Shown here: piece after piece, positions 11,004-21,233 of the stretch
Layout: the number at the start of each line of letters is the position of its first letter
Numbering within the stretch: the stretch's first letter is position 1
Source of the DNA: Lycorma delicatula
Lineage: Eukaryota > Arthropoda > Insecta > Hemiptera > Fulgoridae
Direction of reading: 5' to 3'
Length of the DNA stretch: 64,000 nucleotides
NCBI RefSeq assembly: GCF_047948215.1
Contig: NC_134456.1
Location: 205,328,036-205,392,035 of the forward strand
Position numbers and translations under genes: made by a program
The notes under the pieces: model-generated
Seen by the model: the letters and a program-made list of their open reading frames with translations, nothing else
Databases searched by the model: none
Told to the model about the DNA's origin: nothing

Positions 11004-12671
11004 ACAACAAACAACGACCAACAATGCGGTAATACCATAATTAGCTTAGAAGAGAAAAATAACCAAATACAGAATTGAGTAAATTTAATATAACTTCAGT
11101 CCACGGAATGAATGTTATTAATGTATGGTAATATCTTCATTACGCACGTAAGATATCTGCTTGATTTTTTGGTGTGTAATCTTCATGAGAATATCTAAAA
11201 TCTAATTTCAAAATTGTTCACCTTGAATGGATGAAGAAAGATAAAGATATTTTGTATAATAATTGCGAATTTTCCCAATTTCCGACAATACTAAACGAGA
11301 TATTCACTAGATTTGGGCTTGCAACTCTACAGATAACTATGTATATGTAAATAACATCTTGAGTTGATAACCTGTATATATTACTGCACTGATGAGTTTT
11401 AAAATGACAATATTTAAATAACCCTTTTGTTGCTTCCCATTTAAAGGTTCATTTAAATATGTTTTTATACATTTTTAAAATAATCCTTCAAAAATGTAAT
11501 CAAGATATTTTATGCAAGAACTTGCGCGAACTAACCATAATAACCTGATTATAAATAAATTTAAGTATGAACTATTTTTTTCATAAGTTTATAGATGGAA
11601 ATAACACAAAAAACCAAGCAAATTACAGTAATTCGCAATTAAAAAATCTTTGTAAATTGTATTTTAAAAACTAACGAAAATATCTTTTTAACATTTAAAG
11701 AGTTTGCAGATAAAAAAACTACAACAGCTAAAAAAATGTTTTTCACAAAAAAAACCAAAACAAAAAATAAGGCTTGAAACTCAAATTTTCTAACATTCTA
11801 CAGTTATTGATGTGTCGTCTGTAAGCGATAATTTATCTCTACTTTTAAAATACGACAAAAGCGCGTTTACACTCATATAATTTTCAGGGAGTGTAACCTT
11901 CAAGTAATTTCGATTATCTTACCTTTACACTTATCTCTGGTGTCAACACTACCATTTGATAAATCAACTTGAAATAGTTATTACTTCTTGCTCGACTTTG
12001 AATTGATTTTACATAAACTTCCTTTTTTACAAACTTAAAAATTTACTTGATACACAATTCAACATTAAATTAAATAGGTAGATTTTTCTTCACTGAAGGA
12101 AATAGTGTTAAAAATTATATTAATTCAAAAGCAAATAACTGCTCGCGGATTATAGGAAATCGACAATGAATTGAAATTTAACTAGTTACAAACTTTCGAT
12201 TATTTGTTTATAAAATGTTTGGATTTTTTCCGGAAACCGGCAGCATTTCTAAAATTACACAAATAATATAACCGCGTTACTTCATTAGTGTACTCGCCAG
12301 CTCGGACAAAAACCACTTCATTTCATTCACTCCCACTCTTTTCACTATCCGTGCGTCAAGACGAATATTTCCTGAATTAAATATTGAATTATTATTATTA
12401 TTATTTGCAATTAAGCGACTACGGAACGTGTCTGGTTCTCATAAACAATCTAGTGTTTTTCGTCAATGGCATCGAAAAGTTATCGATAAAAAAAACGTTT
12501 TCTCGATTCAATTATTTACCTTTTTTGAAACACATCTCGTCATAATCAGCATATAAAATCTCAAGCATTAATTTTCTGAAAATACTCGAACCTTGAACAC
12601 CGCTTACTTACTTTTGATACATATGCATGTGTTCAACACGTAGGTTCGAAGATTTTTCAATTAAATTATAT

Positions 12672-12765
12672 TGGAAAACTTAAAACGGGATCACCAGATG
12701 AACTTCGTCTATAAAGAACGAATCCTATTGAGAATGCTTCCTTTTTTGAAGTCTATTAAAAAATA
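12672..12765 (-). repeat. Copy 1 of a diverged interspersed repeat
   Basis: Shares AAACTTAAAA.GGG..CACCAGA and TTCCTTTTTTGAAG with 29590-29780. On the minus strand both read a similar short peptide (SSGDPVLSF here, SFSGGPILSF there). The family is unknown to me; it could be a fragment of a transposon frame. Confidence 0.4.
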
Positions 12766-13959
12766 AAAGATATTTTACAATTGTCAACATAATCCACAAA
12801 TACTTTTGTTTATAAAATCATCCATTGTCAGTGACAAAACCAGAGGAACTGGTATGTACAGATGCTCCGGTCAGCAGTGTGTAAGGGACGCCAAATGGGT
12901 TTACTAGAGGAGGGTTAGACGTGTGTCTGAAACTGAGAGGTGTGCATATACGTGCACCTACAAACACGACTAGCGGTCTACAGCGTGGTCAGAGAAACAA
13001 TATTCACCAAGATGAATTAATTTGTTGAAGCTCGTTGTCTAATATGCGTTACAATTTAATTATATTAAACTGTATTCACAGACTTCGCATATTTTCGAGT
13101 TCGAATCAACACATTTGCTGTGTTTAATATCTAACTCGTATTACAATATTTTACAGTTAAATAATCTTTACCCGAGTCAGGAGATACAATAAATTTTTAT
13201 TAAGCGAAACTATTTCGAAAAGAATATAAAGAAAAACATATATGTATTATATCACAATAAATCATCCGAAAGGAAACGTGAGTCGGGTAAAAATCTCGTC
13301 TCGTAAAAAAATGGATAACTACATGTGCCGATATGTATATATGTCTGTATTTAAGTTACACGACAAAATCTTACTGTTGTAAACGATTTGATATGGTAAG
13401 CAAGTAACTTCTAGAAATATAGTCATTATAAAAAAATAAAAAGCACCCCGTTCCGGGCTTACTAGAGAAAGAGAAGGCTGAAGCGGTTTCCCAGACAGGG
13501 AAAAGTATTATGAAATAAATATAAAACTTGCGTCAACTAACAAAGAACTAAACAAATACTCTATTTGGTAAAAAAACTACACTAAAGGACAAAAAAATAG
13601 TAATATTAACTGAATTACGAATAATTTTGATCAAGCACTTTAGTCAGTGGATCGACTTCGTCTGCTAGATATCCGAAGTTAACGCATGTCGTATGCTCAA
13701 CCAACTGCACGGTGAAAATATAAAAGGCATCGTATAGACAAACATTCAAAAACATTCTTCTAATTAACGGATAAGAACAAATTCTACCCTACAGAAGTGT
13801 GATAAAATAACAGCGTAGTTTTGTAAATACACGTTTTCTTCAAGATCTTTTTGTAATGATTTTGAAGTGAAACGTTTTTAAAATCACACCGAAATATACG
13901 GGTACCAGAACAGAAATTTGTAGCGTAACGAAAAGGTCTGTATCCTTCTCCCTAACACC

Positions 13960-14600
13960 TCCCTAACTATTAGTCTCGGAGACGTAAATGCGGTGAGGCT
14001 TAAATGGTCAGCTCGCCGATACGATTTTGAGTCTGCGTCACTGGTGAGCCGATTAGCGGGGAAGAGGCACAGCGCAGATCGACCAAAACTGGCACCCTCG
14101 CTCATTTCCAATCAATGTAATTCACGATTTAGACGTTACACTGCGGTGATTTGTGTGTTTTTGTTTAGATTGTGTCGAGACAGATCGATTTAAGTAATAA
14201 TAAGGGTATTTTGGATAATATTTTTACGTGTAAAAAAAGTAAAGTAAACATGTAAAAAGTATAAAAATTCAATATGTCAGCCTCAGCCCATGCAAAACCC
14301 AGCCGAAAATATAAATTACGCATGTCGTTGGAAAGGGGAGGTGAGCCACACACAGGTACCCCAATTTCCGGTGGCGAGCGAGCGAGACCGTTTCGGGAGC
14401 GTCGCAAAGCTGACACGGCGCGCTCAGTGAACGACGCCGACGGCGGGAGCATCTTTACCGCTGCTGTACCCGAACTAATGGACATAACGAGTGAATATAA
14501 CACCATACATCTGCCGAAGACGTCCCCGGGCTGATGGATCAGCCCGAACATCAGTCTAACTGATGCGATGCAGAACCACTGGCGTGCAGCGGACAAACGC
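13960..14600. promoter_or_regulatory. CpG-rich island, possible promoter/first-exon region
   Basis: This stretch is much richer in G+C and CpG than everything around it and allows overlapping open frames on both strands (for example minus 14165-14668, 167 codons), which is what GC-rich non-coding sequence does. The composition suggests a promoter or 5' exon rather than transposon debris. No TATA box was convincingly placed. The plus-strand ATG at 14274 with a consensus donor at 14341 sits inside it. Confidence 0.4.
14274..14340 (+). CDS. Candidate first coding exon, unknown product
   Basis: An ATG at 14274 opens a frame of 22 residues beginning MSASAHAKPSRKYKLRMSLE, followed by GGGGAG|GTGAGC, a consensus splice donor at 14341. 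The peptide is basic and low in hydrophobics; I do not recognise it. A pyrimidine-rich stretch ending TTTGTTTAG near 14168 could be an upstream acceptor for a 5' UTR exon. If not spliced, the same frame continues to a stop at 14532-14534 (86 residues, rich in Arg and Gly), which looks less natural. It may equally be a chance frame in GC-rich DNA. No downstream exon was found. Confidence 0.3.
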
Positions 14601-14951
14601 TCCACAACGGTATTTGAAAACAATCCGTTTGGTCTATCTTGTAGCGGTTGGTCCCGAAGAATCAACAATACTGGACAACACCACTATCGATTGAACGTTT
14701 ACCAGGCACATTGATATTATATGGCTGCCCCAGCGAATCTACGAGTTTGTGACGTCACGTGCTAACATCTCATTACATTGTTTTCCAAAACATTATTTTT
14801 GCGCGTAATTATTATTTTTACGTCATTTTTAAAGTTACAAACAATATGGGCGCCCAAACATTACATTTATGAAGTTGAGTGTTCAATTCTTTCCACTTGA
14901 GTTGATTACATGTATAAAAATGCTCAATCCTGTAAACAATAACAATTCCTT

Positions 14952-15000
14952 AACCAATGACTAATACTCTGATTGGTATTATGTACAGGCCTATAAAAAT
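14952..15000 (+). promoter_or_regulatory. CCAAT/TATA-like promoter of the DDE transposon
   Basis: AACCAATGA (CCAAT box), an inverted copy GATTGGTA, and CTATAAAAAT lie in that order between 14951 and 15000, about 250 bases before the first transposase codons. Spacing of CCAAT and TATA elements is as in ordinary RNA polymerase II promoters. This is inference from motifs only. Confidence 0.35.
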
Positions 15001-15252
15001 TTATACATGCAATCAGAAATGATGTCTTTCGTTACGGGTATATTTAGATCCGTCATTCGTAGTACACAATGTGTGTATAAAGAAATAAACTTTAGTGCAG
15101 TTTATATCGTTTCCAGTGAAGGTATTCGCATAGCGTTTTTGTGCGGTCATATTACTTTATAATTGTTTTTTTATAAAAATATTGTTTTTCGCAAATTTTT
15201 TGTAATATTTATTTTTTGTTTTATTTTTGTTTGTGTATTAATGCAGTTTGTT

Positions 15253-16620
15253 ATGGCAGAATTTAAAAATGTAGTTAAGAAAAAAAAATTAGGAGTCAAG
15301 CACGTGAAATTATCAATAATGTTTATGATTTTACGAAAAAAGAAGCTCTAAAAGTAGGTAAATTAACTGATGACAAACATATAATTGGTATTCAAAAATG
15401 CGAAGAAAGAACTGCTATTGCTTGTGCGTTATCAAGAACACAGGTTCAAAAAACCCAGAAGAGAAAAAAAGACATGATTCTTCAATTAACATCCCAATCG
15501 TGCTCATTCAGCAAACCGAAAAAATATAACGACGTTCGAAATTTGAGGGTGGACTCCACAGTTTTGATTGAGGTATAAAACTAAAAGAGTAAATGAATTC
15601 AATTCAAAGAAGAATTATCTACTTTAAAAAAAATAAGGCAAGAACTTCAACCACCTATTGATTTTAAAGGCAGTGAATCAACTTCGGCTGTTATTTTGAA
15701 AGACTTAGGTTTCAAATTGCATAAAAGTGAAAATAACAAAAAAACTTTTGATTGAGAAATCCTACATCATGTGGAAGAGAATTGAATATTTTCAGGCAAT
15801 GGCTAAGTACAGAAAAGCAATGCTACAATTGTTTATTTGGAAATGTACGTTTTAAGTTCGCATTGTTCGACAAAGTCATGGTCTGATGGTTGTTGAAGGA
15901 CTGCATGTGTCGATTAATAAAGGTGACCGTCTAATAGTAATTCATGCTGAAGGAAAAATCGGGTTTATTCCGAACCCATTAATAACTTAGAAAGCCAAAA
16001 GTTCGAAAAGTGGCAGCATGTATATAGACAATTTCATGAAATGGGCGCATGAAAAACCGATTCCAAATTTTCCACCAATGTCAGTAGTAGTTGTTGATAA
16101 CGCCCCTTATCACAATACAGGTATCGATAAAGCGTCAAATTGTAACTCCAGAAGAAAAGATATGACCGATTGGCTGGAGAAAACTCATATTCCGTATAGT
16201 TCAAAAATGCTGAAACCACAGTAATATGAATTAGTAAAGTTACATAAAACTAAAGTACAAAAATATCGGATGAAATTTTGAAAAAACATGGGCATCGTGT
16301 TCTTAAGACTCCCACCGTACCATTCTGATTTGAATCCGATTGAGATGGTATGGCCAGCCGTAAAAAGACATATGGTAAGTCATAACACAACATTTTCTTT
16401 CACAAATGTTGAAAAATTAACTACGGACAAAGTTAATTCCACAAATGAAGATGGCTAGAAACCCTATTGTGAAAAAATAAAAAAAATATTGAAAAAGAGT
16501 ATGAAAAACTGGAACCACTGATAGATAAAACGAGAGAACGTTATATTATACGTGCAGATTCTGATAGTAAAAGAGAAAATGAAAGTGACTGTGATAGTGA
16601 TTCGTTTAGCGGGGATGTAT
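15253..16620 (+). pseudogene. DDE (DDE_3-type) transposase pseudogene
   Basis: Starting near ATGGCAGAATTTAAAAATG, broken plus-strand frames give an N-terminal region with IINNVYDFTKKEA (15310-15345), LTDDKHIIGIQKCEERTAIA, then a linker ending DFKGSESTSAVILKDLGFKL. The catalytic half follows: RLIVIHAEGKIGFIPNPLI (about 15930-15985), NFMKWAHEKPIPNF, then SVVVVDNAPYHN around 16082-16118 (the VDNAPYH box holds the second Asp), and finally RLPPYHSDLNPIEMVWPAVK around 16305-16365 (NPIE..W, third acidic residue). The first Asp region (TDE) falls in a frameshifted stretch and was not recovered. The tail is acidic and serine-rich (DSDSKRENESDCDS-like). I know this architecture from repeated arthropod transposases. 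Multiple frameshifts and stops make it inactive. Confidence 0.85.
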
Positions 16621-17027
16621 GAACTTGCTAGAAGTTTGAATTAGATTAATGAAGAAAATTCAAGTTAGCTTTTGTTTATTATTAAATTACGTATTGTTTG
16701 TAATTAGTAAATGTAAATTTGATTGTTATTACCGCTTACAATATGATAATAAGTAATACTTCGATTTGATACGCGAAGTTGATGTTTTAAGGCCGAGTAG
16801 CAATACGCAGCTGCTCGAGACGTCATAACCTCGTACATTGGTTGGGCCTAGTATACTTTATGTCCCTTACTTCTCACATCGCAGACCAATGTTGAACAAA
16901 ACTGTCATCGAATATTAGTGGAAATAAATATCGTGCACCATTTAGTGTCTGTTTTATGTTAAAATTAAATTTAGTACGCAGTCAATGACTCGTTTTTATT
17001 TCAATCCAATACACTGACTCGCTGACG

Positions 17028-17230
17028 TACAGACCGACCAATTTATCTGTAGAGCTGGCTAATTGAAGGAACTAAAATTTTCCATTGGAGACTATCAGTT
17101 TTGTTCAGAAAATACGATAGTGGCTCTCCCTATTAATTCAAATAGGGAATAAGATTCCCTATTAGAATAATTTAATAGGTTCTATAGATTTAATTCTATT
17201 TAATTCTATAGATAAGTTGGTCGGTCTGTA
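17028..17230. mobile_element. 203-bp MITE with 25-bp TIRs and TA ends
   Basis: TACAGACCGACCAATTTATC at 17028 recurs as the reverse complement at the other end (TACAGACCGACCAACTTATC reading minus from 17230). The arms agree at 23 of 25 positions. If the leading TA is the target duplication, the TIR starts CAGACCGACC. The inside is non-coding and contains small hairpins (AATAGGGAAT / ATTCCCTATT at 17141-17163). Size, TIRs and TA ends fit a Tc1/mariner-type MITE; the parent is unknown. Confidence 0.75.
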
Positions 17231-17483
17231 GCTCGGAGGAACTGCATTTAGGGTCTGTAACGTTTCACGTTAAACCAACGGCCGTGCGTGCGCACCGACA
17301 CAGTCCACCCGATTTTTGGAAGAAAAAGCTCATCTGTATTTTTGTATCTGAATATGCTAACGTATCACTCAAGAACAGTAGACTGACTTTATAAAATATT
17401 AAAGTATAAGTTTATTCTAACTCTGATCATAAAATGACTATATATTAAAGTAGCTACAGAAAACTCCATTCCACCCTTTACAA

Positions 17484-17486
<3 letters not shown>

Positions 17487-17526
<40 letters not shown>
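17487..17526. repeat. (TA)n microsatellite
   Basis: About twenty uninterrupted TA units. Confidence 0.95.
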
Positions 17527-17530
<4 letters not shown>

Positions 17531-18603
17531 CACTACCTTCTATAGATCAGAATGTATTTTACTCTCCTCCCCAAAATGTATATATTTATTAATATTAATT
17601 GTAAAATAATATTAAAGCAAATGAAATACGAAAAATGTATATAGGAAAAAGTTTTTAAAATGTCGGTTCAATTTACGAAAATGCTATTTATTAAATTAAT
17701 TTCTAAAAACAATTTAGATTAAAAAAAAATAATAAAATGACACAGTTAAAGAAAAATTACAAAAACTACACGAACACACCTACAAATACACGCAAAATTA
17801 GACCTAATGATAAGATGATACTTGGGCCTCTATCGAGTATTAGGCTTTATTTTATAATATATGAGATAAAAAATAAATAAATGTAGCACTTTAATTAAAG
17901 CAATCATTAAACCGGGATTACTGTTACTACAATCATATAAAACATTCACGCAATCGTGATCGCATGAAATTAAACAAGGTTAATAAGTTATGTAATGAGT
18001 TAAATTACCTACATTAACGATAATAAAACATAATTATGAAGCGATAATTAAATTCCAATAGTAAAAAGTTTAATCTAAAAACTTGCTAAAAAATAAAATC
18101 TACAGATGTAACAATGAAAATTTATGTTACCGGCATGACTCGAAGTTTGGTATGGTTTGATCCTAATTCAAATTTCAGTTACACAAAACTTTTTACGTGT
18201 ACAAACATATCTTCCCTTGAGACCAAAAAAAAGAAGGAAAAGACACGTTAAATCAGTATCAAAATTGCCCAGTGAACCGGTCATTATTCTTAATAGTTGT
18301 AGTACTTTATTTAAAAAAATTCTTAACAGTTTTTCAACATCTAAAGTCAGGACCAAATTAAGAGTTAGTAACTTGGTCGATAACCGTTTAAAATTTAGCG
18401 TTGACTTCTAAAGAAGTTAAAAAACGAATTTAAATGTTTTAATTCCTTTAAAAAATTTTTTCCTTTTTTTTTTAAAAGATCATTTTATACTAGAGGCTAC
18501 CCGTATCTTAGCACGCGTACTTGACGTGTAGCTTTAGACGTTAATTTGTTTGATCTTCAGTCTTGGCAGCTGTGGATGTTGCCTGAAGTTCAGGCTGTAC
18601 GTT

Positions 18604-18795
18604 TTTTGTAGCCCATATGTTTCTCTATAAAAAAAATAAAAAAAAGATTCACTGAAATCGGAGGTGAGTGAAAGAATTTACACCTTACAAAAACTGATAA
18701 ATTTATCAAAATTACATTTTCACTTTTTGAAAAATTAACGAATGATATAGATTTTTTGCAGCCTATATGTTTCTCTATAAAGAAAACAAAATTAA
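18604..18795. repeat. Local diverged direct repeat
   Basis: The block TTTTTGTAGCCCATATGTTT plus CTCTATAAA at 18604-18630 recurs as TTTTTGCAGCCTATATGTTT plus CTCTATAAA near 18753-18781. Each is followed at different distances by a GAAATCG(G/A) motif. It resembles a decayed tandem unit. Confidence 0.5.
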
Positions 18796-19956
18796 ATAAA
18801 TAAATAATCTCTATAAAAGAAACGAAAAGAAAAGAAAAGAGAAAAAATATAAAATAACAGAAATCGATGCAGTAGTTTTTGCACGATTTTAATTTAAAAA
18901 TATGGATTGGCCTACAAAAAACGCTATTCATAAGAAAACCAAAATTTCGAAGTCAGTTGGAAAAAATTATTATGTACAATATTGGATACAGAGACTGAAA
19001 GGGCTATGTTTGCATAACACACTTTTAATCCGTATAAGTTAAATAAGTTATTTTCCAGTAATTAATTTTTACTTTTACACGAGAAGATTCAGAACGTTTA
19101 CCTCTTCCTTAAACCTGCTGCTTTATTATAATAATTTGAAGATAGATCTCTTATTAAAATCGTTAAATGATAAAGACAAAGCCCAGTTACACGAGTTTTT
19201 GTTTATAACTGCTTCACTAACTTTCTTAAAATAAATATCGAATGACTTTTCTTGATGATGCGAGATATAACTGGCACATAACCACAGAATAAAAAGCAAA
19301 TGGTGGAGGAATACGACACCACTAAATCTGTCATATTTCGACTTGGCTGAGAATTCTTCGAACATCCACCGTACAGACACATTAAAACACTGACTTGTAT
19401 CGCAGAGGTTTAAAAACGATACGGAACTGAAATACCATGTATCTAAATAACTGACGGGAAAGTTTTTCTAACACTAAATAATAATGCTGGAAAAAATATC
19501 GCACTGGTAAAAGAACAAACTTCAGCATAGTTTACTAAATTTACTTAAGATAAATTTAATTGAATCGCTAGAAACTGTTAAAGAGAAGTTAACGAACTGT
19601 TATTTTATAACTGTTATCGAAATCGGTACAGAAAAAAATTAATTATAAAAAGTCTAGGTTGAATACAGATTTTACAATACCTTTAAAAAATGTGTAACTT
19701 TAAAGAAAGAAAAATTTTTCGGATGATTACGTAAATTTCATTCTTAGTCTGCATTCTACAAGTGAGATTGAGTACATGCTATTTTGAAGAAAACGTTTAA
19801 AATTCAAAGTTATTATTAATACCTATTCTACGAGTATTTCTGAGTTAAAGAAATCAACCATTAATAATCATAATTTCGTTAACAACCGATGTAATAATAC
19901 TTGTATCGTAAGAATTTTGAGGTCAATTTTGTTAAACGACTGTTTCTAAATTCTTA

Positions 19957-20062
19957 ATATTAAAGACACAGTTAAACATTAACACAGCATATTAATTTCG
20001 ATAATTAAGTCTAACAAAAGATTAGATTTATTTATATATTATTTAAAACGACTTAAATTTTC
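19957..20062 (+). repeat. 106-bp duplication, copy A
   Basis: Starts ATATTAAAGACACAG and contains TCTAACAAAAGATTAGATTT. It matches 21091-21196 over the full 106 bases without gaps, with about seven substitutions. Confidence 0.9.
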
Positions 20063-20721
20063 TACTGAAATGTTCATAAATTACCTAATAATCAAAAAAT
20101 ATGAAAGTTTAAGTGAAAAAATTCTAAATAAATGAAATGAATAAATTAGCACTCAAACTCGACCAAAATATTTTTTTAATTGCATATCTCTATTTGGCAT
20201 CTTCTACACACGCGCGCGCGCGCCAGTAGACTTAAAATGCTAAAATTACAAACTCAAAAGTTACTTTTAGTTTAAATTCTTTTTTTTAATGATCATCCCT
20301 TGTTATTTATTTAATAGCCTCGAAAATCGATAACTTTATACAAAGGGTGAACAGCAAGATTAGTAGAGGGAATTCCCGATGATGCAATCTAGATGACGCA
20401 TGGTTACATCCGTCTGGGCTAAAGAAATAATATTAAAATTTGTTTTTTTATTATTTTCAATAATGATCAGGAAAACATAGACGTCACCTAAAACCTGTTA
20501 CCGTATCGTGATAATTCATCGTACACGACTAGGTACATTATTTAAATATTACACTTCGTATCAAATTTTACAATTCTGGAGACCCAAAAAAAGTTCTTAT
20601 ATAAAAATATATATACTTGCATCCTAATTATGAATCATATAATTATATTCCATTTATTATAAATAATTACATGATGAAAATTACGATTTTGGTTTATTTT
20701 ATCATTTAACAGCTAAACCTA

Positions 20722-20734
20722 GGGGGGGGGGGGG
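20722..20734. repeat. G13 homopolymer
   Basis: Thirteen consecutive G residues in an otherwise AT-rich area. Confidence 0.9.
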
Positions 20735-20797
20735 AGTGGAATGTAACAAAGATCTATGAACAATTAGTAAAATAACCTCTTAAAATAAATTAAGCTG

Positions 20798-20800
<3 letters not shown>

Positions 20801-20895
<95 letters not shown>
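20801..20895. repeat. Compound (CT)n(AT)n microsatellite
   Basis: Twenty CT units pass directly into about twenty-seven AT units. Confidence 0.98.
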
Positions 20896-20896
<1 letters not shown>

Positions 20897-21045
20897 CTCT
20901 CATAAAGCTTATTTTAAAAGAATGTCCGAAATATGGAAAATTTTGTTTTTTTTAAATTACACTCTCGGAAAAGGCTGGAACCGTAATTACGATTTAGCGA
21001 TATGTTTCGTCAGTTTTAAGCTGACCAAAAATAGAACCCCGACTT

Positions 21046-21090
21046 AAAATATTAGTAATTAGTAATAATACTAGTTATTACTAATATTTT
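21046..21090. repeat. Inverted repeat, 14-bp arms
   Basis: AAAATATTAGTAAT at 21046-21059 pairs perfectly with ATTACTAATATTTT at 21077-21090 across a 17-nt loop. It abuts the start of duplication copy B. Confidence 0.8.
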
Positions 21091-21196
21091 ATATTAAAGA
21101 CACAGCCATACATTAACACCGTATATTAATTTCGATAATTAAATCTAACAAAAGATTAGATTTATTTATATATTATTTAAAACGACTTAAATTTTC
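21091..21196 (+). repeat. 106-bp duplication, copy B
   Basis: Gap-free match to 19957-20062. It is bordered on the left by a 14-bp-arm inverted repeat (21046-21090) and on the right by a perfect 15-bp hairpin (21200-21233), unlike copy A, which has neither. Confidence 0.9.
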
Positions 21197-21199
21197 AAC

Positions 21200-21233
21200 T
21201 TAAGAACCTTCCAACCTGTTGGAAGGTTCTTAA
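21200..21233. repeat. Perfect hairpin, 15-bp arms, 4-nt loop
   Basis: TTAAGAACCTTCCAA (21200-21214), loop CCTG, TTGGAAGGTTCTTAA (21219-21233). No A/T run follows that would make it terminator-like. Confidence 0.9.

Larger units (their letters stand above)
10844..13959. other. AT-rich non-coding stretch with one CG/CA microsatellite
   Basis: No gene recognised over about 3.1 kb. It holds a (GC)n(AC)n run at 10979-11003 and, at 12672-12765, one copy of a diverged three-copy repeat (see 29590-29780). A slightly GC-richer patch lies around 12840-13000. Confidence 0.45.
14727..16848 (+). mobile_element. DDE DNA transposon (IS630/Tc1-like), decayed
   Basis: The ends are inverted repeats: TACGAGTTTGTGACGTCACG near 14740-14759 against, on the minus strand, TACGAGGTTATGACGTCTCG near 16816-16835, with weaker similarity running outward (GCCCCAGCGAAT against GGCCCAACCAAT). 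They enclose a transposase relic and a promoter-like block. Length is about 2.1 kb. The outermost few bases and the target-site duplication are not certain. A 5' fragment of the same family is on the minus strand at 30150-30670. Confidence 0.7.
17231..19956. other. AT-rich non-coding stretch
   Basis: No gene recognised. It holds a (TA)n run (17487-17526) and a diverged local repeat around 18600-18800, in which TAGCCCATATGTTTCTCTAT and CAGCCTATATGTTTCTCTAT occur about 155 bases apart. Minus-strand frames at 18590-18931 and 19126-19380 have no known motif. Confidence 0.5.

Noticed and set aside
14165..14668. Minus-strand open frame of 167 codons
   Set aside because: It lies in the CpG-rich island, where stops are rare on both strands. 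There is no domain and no supporting splice or promoter signal.
18590..18931. Minus-strand open frame of 113 codons
   Set aside because: Its two similar halves reflect the local direct repeat at 18604-18795; no motif.
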